Assembly (NCBI GenBank): GCA_004352715.1
Contig: SCFE01000081.1
Coordinates: forward strand, 587,096 to 651,095
DNA length: 64,000 nucleotides
Direction: 5' to 3'
From: Hofstenia miamia
Lineage: Eukaryota; Xenacoelomorpha; Acoela
Shown here: positions 58,400-64,000 of the stretch, in pieces
Numbering within the stretch: the first letter of the stretch is position 1
How the letters are laid out: each line of letters begins with the position of its first letter
Position numbers and translations under genes: made by a program
The notes under the pieces: generated by a model
Told to the model about the DNA's origin: nothing
The model's input: the letters and a program-made list of their open reading frames with translations, nothing else
Databases searched by the model: none

Positions 58400-58867
58400 A
58401 GTGGAACGATCACGTCATGTACATTACGAGGAAAGCCTCTCAAAGACTTTACTGTTTTAGAACCCTGAAGAGCTGTTGTGATAGCATTACAAAGAATAGC
58501 ATATTTCTCAGGACCATCGTTAGCATCCTGGATTACTGCTCACCTGTTTTCACTGTCTACCTGATTATCTAAACTCCAAATTACAAACCATTTGTAATAG
58601 AGTACAGTGCATCATGACTGGACACACAAGTGGTGCTTTGATTATAAACTCACGACGAGTCCATCTCGGTGCTCGTCTTTTTAAAGTAGCTGATTTACAT
58701 CCTAGAATGCCTTACACAGAATCATTCCTGATACATTGCACTATACCGGGAAAAACGTGTACGCCGTCTGAAATCACACCGACATGCTAGTCAGTTTATT
58801 CCCTTCTATACAAGCTATTTTAATAACTAATTGCTGTATATTTTAATTTGTTCTATAAATATACGAT

Positions 58868-58890
58868 TTCTTTCTTTTTCTTTCTTTCTT
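58868..58890. repeat. (TTTC)n tail
   Basis: Short tetranucleotide run directly at the 3' end of LINE G. Confidence 0.85.
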
Positions 58891-59092
58891 TGTTTAATAC
58901 ATATAAATATATGGATGATATAGATTTCTCACATCAAATACATTCCTTAAATATATTGGTGTACAACATATTTATCTATTTTTTCCAAACGGATTATACA
59001 TGTATATATCAACATCTATAAAATTTAAAAACTCCACGTAGTCTAAAAAGTGGAATTTCCTATAAATACCGGTATATGATGATTTAATTTAG

Positions 59093-59222
59093 AATCGTTA
59101 TGGCAAAATTAGGTGAAACACTAGATGAAGATGAAATTGAAGAAATGCTTAAAGAGGCTGATGTTGACGGTGATGGTCGCATTGATTATGAAGAATTCAT
59201 TAAAAAAATAATGTCAAGATGA
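59093..59222 (+). CDS. Calmodulin-like gene, last exon (EF-hand 4)
   Basis: The acceptor TTTAATTTAG ends at 59092. The first base completes the codon left open at 54076. It reads [19 protein letters not shown], then [19 protein letters not shown] and IMSR before TGA. The EF4 loop [12 protein letters not shown] has all canonical ligands. The N-terminal part matches the calmodulin EF3-EF4 linker (MTNLGEKLTDEEVDEMI). Overall only EF3 and EF4 look able to bind Ca2+. Confidence 0.9.
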
Positions 59223-59264
59223 TGTTACTGATACACGATGAATGCTAAGCAACGCCATCTATCG

Positions 59265-59270
59265 AATAAA
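59265..59270 (+). promoter_or_regulatory. Poly(A) signal of calmodulin-like gene
   Basis: AATAAA 43 bases after the TGA stop. Confidence 0.6.
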
Positions 59271-59274
59271 ACAC

Positions 59275-60535
59275 TACAATGTGAAAGATATTTTCATTAT
59301 TTCAAATATTATTTATGATTTAATGGGAACTCAATAAATCTTCAATAAATTTATCAATAACTAATTTTAATAGAGTAATTAAGTTATCTATATTATGAAA
59401 TCCTAACTGTTATAGTAGAAGACATTGCACAACTCTATTTTTGCTTTTGTGAAATTCTCGTTTTCTCTTGTAATTTTAAATTGTAAAATGATTGAATTAT
59501 TTTTTGAAATTATCTAAACTATTGTCTCTCAATCTATTATAGCATTATGTATTAGAAAGTTGCTACCAATGTTACTGACTAAATTCAGCTAAGACCTATT
59601 CATCCAAAATTCACCTTAAATATATAAAACAAAAAGTCTACACTTTTATTCATTTTTATATTATAAATCACACACTGCTTGCCTACTCCTTGAATCTAAT
59701 AGAAATTATTCCTACACTTATATTTTGATAAATAATATTTCTTGAATAGTGCGTGATATAGCCCAGTGTTTATAATTTTTTTAGATGAGCCCTACATTGC
59801 TATACACAAATACCAAGAAATTGGGGCGTGTAAAAACAATTAGATAAAAAATAGCTCGATGAGATAGTTGAAAGCATTTGAGAAATGAAATCTGTTTTAA
59901 GATAATTACAAAGACTATCCCAGCATTGGCTAATAATTTAGAAATAATTAAAGATTTAGATTAAATTAAGGGAAAGAGGGAAACTCTCGTTAAGAAAATT
60001 AGCTTCTATTTTTTAAAGTTACCCGATGGCAAGAGCTCAATAGCGTATCAAAACATTGCAATTTATTGTTTGGGGAAAATTGCTTTCTCATTAAGACACC
60101 CAGCGGTAAGATAAAGAACAAAGGAAAGCTAATATGTTATCTAAAATTAAATTATACAGAAAAATACGGAATAACTTTCTTTGCTGAAAATGTAGACATC
60201 TACTTAAAACACAATGGATTGGACATTGTACATCTGCAGATATTTTATGTACAATACCATAGCATATTTCATCAACTACATTATTATCACAGGTATGCTG
60301 AACATGTTATATTTTGTAATTGACTCTATTTTACATCAAGTTTACATAAAATAACGCTATATCATTTCAAAATATGCAAAAAAAGTTATTAATAAATATA
60401 AATTTCATTAAAATGAATTTTGATGCTGTTGATTGTTAATTGAGGTAGAAATACAAAAGTCATATAGTCACAAAATTATGAATTTTCAATTTACATATAA
60501 TTCGCTAGTAAATATATACATAAAATTTACAATAT
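59275..60535. other. No recognisable gene
   Basis: The open frame 60066-60323 (+) shows no motif and is not called. Confidence 0.3.
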
Positions 60536-60538
60536 ACC

Positions 60539-60575
<37 letters not shown>

Positions 60576-60639
60576 TTGTTTATAATTATATGTATATTTA
60601 TGTTTATACATATATAAATATATATATATATATATATAA
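60536..60639. repeat. (TA)n-rich tract
   Basis: Interrupted TA repeats. Confidence 0.9.
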
Positions 60640-60807
60640 TTATCTGAGTTTAGTTTGCTACCAGTTGCCGATCAACGGCATAAGTTCTCCCATAATTTTT
60701 TTCTGAAAGGTATGCATAAAAATCGTCCACGTACAGTTCTCCGAAATATAATTAGTACGCAAAATTTACAACAAACTCGTGATTGTTTAAAGAAAATTTT
60801 CTGTTAA
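60640..60807 (+). other. Short open stretch of coding appearance
   Basis: About 55 codons without stop, with mixed codon use ([20 protein letters not shown], then NRPRTVLRNIISTQN), right after the TA tract. It could be a retroelement fragment. No family recognised. Confidence 0.2.
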
Positions 60808-61074
60808 ATAATTACTATAATATAATAAGCTTGAGAAAGCATTTAGTTTCAATAAAGTAACTGAAAAGTATTTAAAAATTCAATCACGTATATTATGGAA
60901 TTTTCAGAACTTCCGGTACCTGTACACCACATTCTGGGACTTTGATANAAATGCTTCCTGTTGCTATCATTTCATATTATGAGTATAGGTGGATATTTCT
61001 TTACTATGTATACATATATTTGAAATTGGGAATAGATATTACATATAATGTAGAAAACATGTTGCAGCATTCAT

Positions 61075-61773
61075 GTTTCAAAATGACCTCCCTTTGCCTT
61101 CACTAGAGGCTTAAGACGATGAATAACTTATAGGCCAGAATCCCGAACTACTTTGTCACTCAAAGCGGACCAAGAAGTCTGAAGGGCATCTTTCAAGGCT
61201 GCAACATTTGGATAAGATTAACCGGAGACATCACTTTCGAAGATGGACCAAATTGCAAAGTCCATTGAATTGATATCTAGGCTTGATGGAGGCTAACGAT
61301 CCTTGTCCCAGAAACCAATGAAATTTTCCTTGCATCATTGCTGAGTCGCATTTGATATGTGGCAGGGTGCACCGTCTTTCGAGAGCACTAGTTGTTTTCA
61401 AATCTTTCCGACACCCAGGGAAACACTTTGGTTTCCAACATTGGCTATTCAACTTAACTCCTTCAAGAATGAAGACCAAAGGAGATGTGGACCTATTGGA
61501 GGCAACTGCGATCAAAACCATAATTCCAACAGGTTTAACTCGGCGAAAATGACTTCGACTACCTCCCGGCAAGTCTTTAGAATCAGGGGTGTACACTTTT
61601 TTGATTCGAACACATGGAGCTGTTTTATGATGTCCTTGTTGGCGATACCAGCTGTTTTAGAGCAACAATTTGATCACGTTTTCTTGAGACGCCATTTTGG
61701 TAGAAGTTATTTCAATCAATTATTAAATATTTTGTGCCTATTTTAAAAATGGGTAAATCTTTCCTGGACACCC
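61075..61773 (-). mobile_element. mariner-like element, decayed and internally deleted
   Basis: The right end CAGGGTGTCCAGGAAAGATT (read on the minus strand from 61772) is a typical mariner terminus followed by TA. The matching left end was not found. The minus strand starts MASQENVIKLLL (about 61695), moves quickly to KVYTPDSKDLPGG and GIMVLIAVASN with FILEGVKLNSQ (61596-61430). After frame changes it reads PPSSLDINSMDFAIWSIFES, the SPDLNPxDFAIWSILE motif of mariner transposases, then KPLVKAKGGHFET. Most of the DNA-binding domain is missing and there are several stops. Confidence 0.75.
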
Positions 61774-61775
61774 TG

Positions 61776-61824
<49 letters not shown>

Positions 61825-61826
61825 TA
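61771..61826. repeat. (TA)n microsatellite
   Basis: TA tract abutting the mariner terminus. Confidence 0.9.
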
Positions 61827-61829
61827 TGA

Positions 61830-64000
61830 TAAATATCTTCATTCTGTCTTGATTTATGTTTCCTACATACATTGATTTCCAAGAAGACTTCTAAAGCGAC
61901 AATTACCTTCTAACTATAAATTGCCTTTGATACTCGAAATAAAATGCAGTTTAATTGAAAATAAAAATAATTGAATATATTGCAATATTATAATGAGTTT
62001 GCTCATTCATTATTTTACTAATTAAATTGTACTCATAGATTGGTCGTTGAGACCATTTTCTCATTTCTTTAAGTAATTATGCTGACATCATCTCGACAGA
62101 TGACTAGAGATAAATTTACAAATTTACACATAAATTCATTGATTATTTTAATTTTCAATCTTCCAATTTGTACGCATACTGATTATATATGAAAATATTG
62201 ACGTTTTTTTACACAAGAAATAGTACCTATTAATGAAACGCCAAGATAAAGGAAATAGTTAACTTCTTTTTAAATTGTAAAATTATTTCCAATAAAGAAT
62301 GACTACTTCAAAATACACAGACTTATCTGAAATTTCCACATCAGAATTGTCCTACAGTTTTTAATGCATAAACTAATTCGATCCATGATCGACTTCCAGA
62401 AATGGTATTTATTACATATTTCTCAGAGGATTAAAAATGACTATAAAAACACTGTAATCTCTTTATGAATAATTCTATGAGTGGAATGCACGTCAAGTTT
62501 CAAAATACTTGACCAGAAACAATTCTTCATTTTAAATGTTTGTTCGCAGATCATTCAAATTATCTTCTGGAGGCTCCTAAAACTTACTTTGTGTAGAATT
62601 TGTGCCTTCTTGCTTTACATTTTGCTGGTATTTAATAAAATGAAGTCAATTAATAAGAATAAAATAGAAAATCAATAAATATTATCGAAAAGAACTCCAT
62701 TCATTAAAAAACCTGTCGCAATATTCCGGTGTAAATGAAGATAATTAGAGTAATGGCTATGAAATAATAAAAGTTTCAAGCATGCAGAGTCAACTACCTG
62801 GAAAAGACATTTCGTTTTGATTGAATTTCAAATCAGCATTAGATTAGAGCAGAAAACTTAAAATATTAATGGATTGGTTTCACTGCGTTATTTCCTTTAC
62901 ATTCTTATAACGTTGATAAGCATGCTTTTATGACGTCATATTTTTTTCGTTAGATATACTGGATACATTTAGACTATTTGATAAAAATTCTTAAAGCAAT
63001 TTCCTCTGAGACTTAATTACTGCTTGCCCATTACTTTTGCTGGAAGTTAACAAGTAGATGAAATATTTAGCTTTTTAGAAAAAGACAACTCATAAACAAA
63101 AGTAGTAAGACAAAAGAAGAGACCGTCTATTGCTAGGAAAATTATCTTCTTAAATTTCATTTTTACCAAAACGCGATAATTGTGTTTTTGAAGAAACTTC
63201 GTTATTCATAGTTTTCAAAAACTAGAAAAATAAATCAATTTTCTTAAAATAACTCAACAAAACTTTGATTAAAATTTCTATAATAGCATTTCAAATATAG
63301 AGCAATGCCATCTAACTAAATGTTGTAGTAGCTCTGGCGTATATAAAGATTAAATACAACAACTTCAGTGAATTGGAAATTCGATGATGTCATTTGCATA
63401 TAATGTTTTTATAGTTTATAATTCAAAGAAATAAGACTTTGATTTCTCAGATGTAAAAAACAAATGTTTTTAGTTAACTTAAAGTGCAAAAGCCTAGAAC
63501 ATTTGAAATACTCCTTCTGAGTTCATTTAGCAATTTTACATTTAATAGTCAAACACTTCAAACAAATTTGAACTTATTCAAAAATATTGCAAAATCTCAC
63601 TATTTGCTTCTATCCAAGAGCTGGTTGCTAAACATTTGATTCATTTTGAAAGACCCCTTAATTCTAAGTTTGTCTTAGATTGGCTATGTTATACCTTTCC
63701 AGAAAATTGAAAATTGAAATTATCTGAATTCAGATACAATGTATTGCATAATTAGGTGTTAGCAAAATGCAGAACATTTGTGTAGTTAATCTCCTCTACG
63801 TGATAACAGAGTTGTACATTTAAATTAATTTCACAGAAATCTTCCAGAAAATCTGTTAAATCTGTTTTTAAATACAAAATATCTAACAAAATTACAATTT
63901 CTTAGCCGATTTCTATAAAGCTCACTTATGTAAACCTTTCCATTAGATAAGTAAAAAATTATGATTTTAAGAAACGTAACGCGTTAACATAAAAATATTA
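61830..64000. other. No recognisable gene
   Basis: AT-rich sequence without supported exons or repeats. The open frame at 62481-62678 has no motif. Confidence 0.4.

Larger units (their letters stand above)
55320..58892 (+). mobile_element. LINE family G, nearly full length, inside the intron
   Basis: In order, it shows a PHD-like ORF1 start (55345), a coiled-coil-prone stretch (ETKFAKLEKAVLDQENTK near 55553), an endonuclease (NAQSIVNKFKALEAYASLHS near 56150; IIVVTESWL) and a linker with LDMVNLIDQPTHGYN near 56790. The RT and C-terminal regions follow to about 58780. A (TTTC)n tail at 58868-58890 is the kind of short 3' repeat seen in CR1/L2-like elements. Many stops and shifts. Same strand as the host gene, so its poly(A) and splice-like sites could interfere with transcription. 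Confidence 0.85.
54077..59092 (+). other. Intron of calmodulin-like gene, carrying a LINE
   Basis: GTAGTT ... TTTAATTTAG, 5,016 bp. The stretch 54080-55320 has no recognised feature. 55320-58892 is a LINE in the same orientation as the gene. 58893-59092 is AT-rich. Confidence 0.75.

Overview
This window is AT-rich eukaryotic (animal) DNA from a draft assembly. It contains spliced exons with GT..AG boundaries, very long introns, many (TA)n tracts, four runs of N and six single-N joins. It is dominated by transposon relics: non-LTR retrotransposons (LINEs), Tc1/mariner, hAT, piggyBac and foldback/MITE elements. The Ig-domain, GCC2/GCC3-like and EF-hand exons indicate a metazoan. The mix of CR1/L2-like LINEs with simple-repeat tails, a 2A-like peptide, Tc1, hAT and piggyBac fits an aquatic invertebrate such as a cnidarian or tunicate, but I cannot fix the lineage from sequence alone.

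Host genes. (1) A minus-strand gene is spread over about 28 kb. Its exons lie at 28396-28174 and 18831-18700 (two halves of one Ig domain, joined in phase 0), 11617-11410 (cysteine-rich GCC2/GCC3-like) and 592-303 (transmembrane segment and basic, serine-rich tail with stop). All three junctions have GT/AG sites and compatible phases, so a type I membrane receptor is the simplest reading. A further minus-strand exon of unknown domain lies at 35963-35767. A duplicated Ig-like candidate exon lies at 38309-38208 and 43120-43019. Either may belong to the upstream part of this gene. (2) A plus-strand calmodulin-like EF-hand gene has exons at 53472-53634, 53932-54076 and 59093-59222, plus an unidentified first exon. 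Its poly(A) signal is at 59265. A whole LINE sits inside its last intron.

Layout. 0.3-0.6 kb: terminal receptor exon. 0.8-1.0 kb: MITE. 2.9-6.8 kb: minus LINE with a piggyBac copy inserted at TTAA. 7.1-8.3 kb: RT relic and a perfect 327-bp tandem duplication. 9.2-9.7 kb: second 3' copy of the first LINE. 11.4-12.6 kb: receptor exon and a LINE tail. 15.1-17.9 kb: three near-identical LINE fragments plus a 2A-bearing LINE start on the other strand. 18.7 kb: receptor exon. 19-20 kb: LINE. 21.1-27.3 kb: LINE interrupted by a Tc1 element (inside its endonuclease) and by an internally deleted hAT element. 28.2 kb: receptor exon. 29-33.5 kb: assembly gaps, a Tc1 deletion derivative and a foldback element. 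35.4-36 kb: LINE tail and coding exon. 37.9-43.2 kb: duplicated exon block flanking a hAT element that itself carries a foldback element. 43.2-52.1 kb: patchwork of segmentally duplicated LINE fragments with a hAT MITE bearing a perfect 8-bp target duplication. 52.4-53.0 kb: LINE relic. 53.4-59.3 kb: calmodulin-like gene. 61.1-61.8 kb: degraded mariner-like element.

Nearly all mobile-element reading frames are broken by stops or frameshifts. No tRNA, rRNA or CRISPR array was recognised. All calls come from reading the sequence; nothing was searched against a database.
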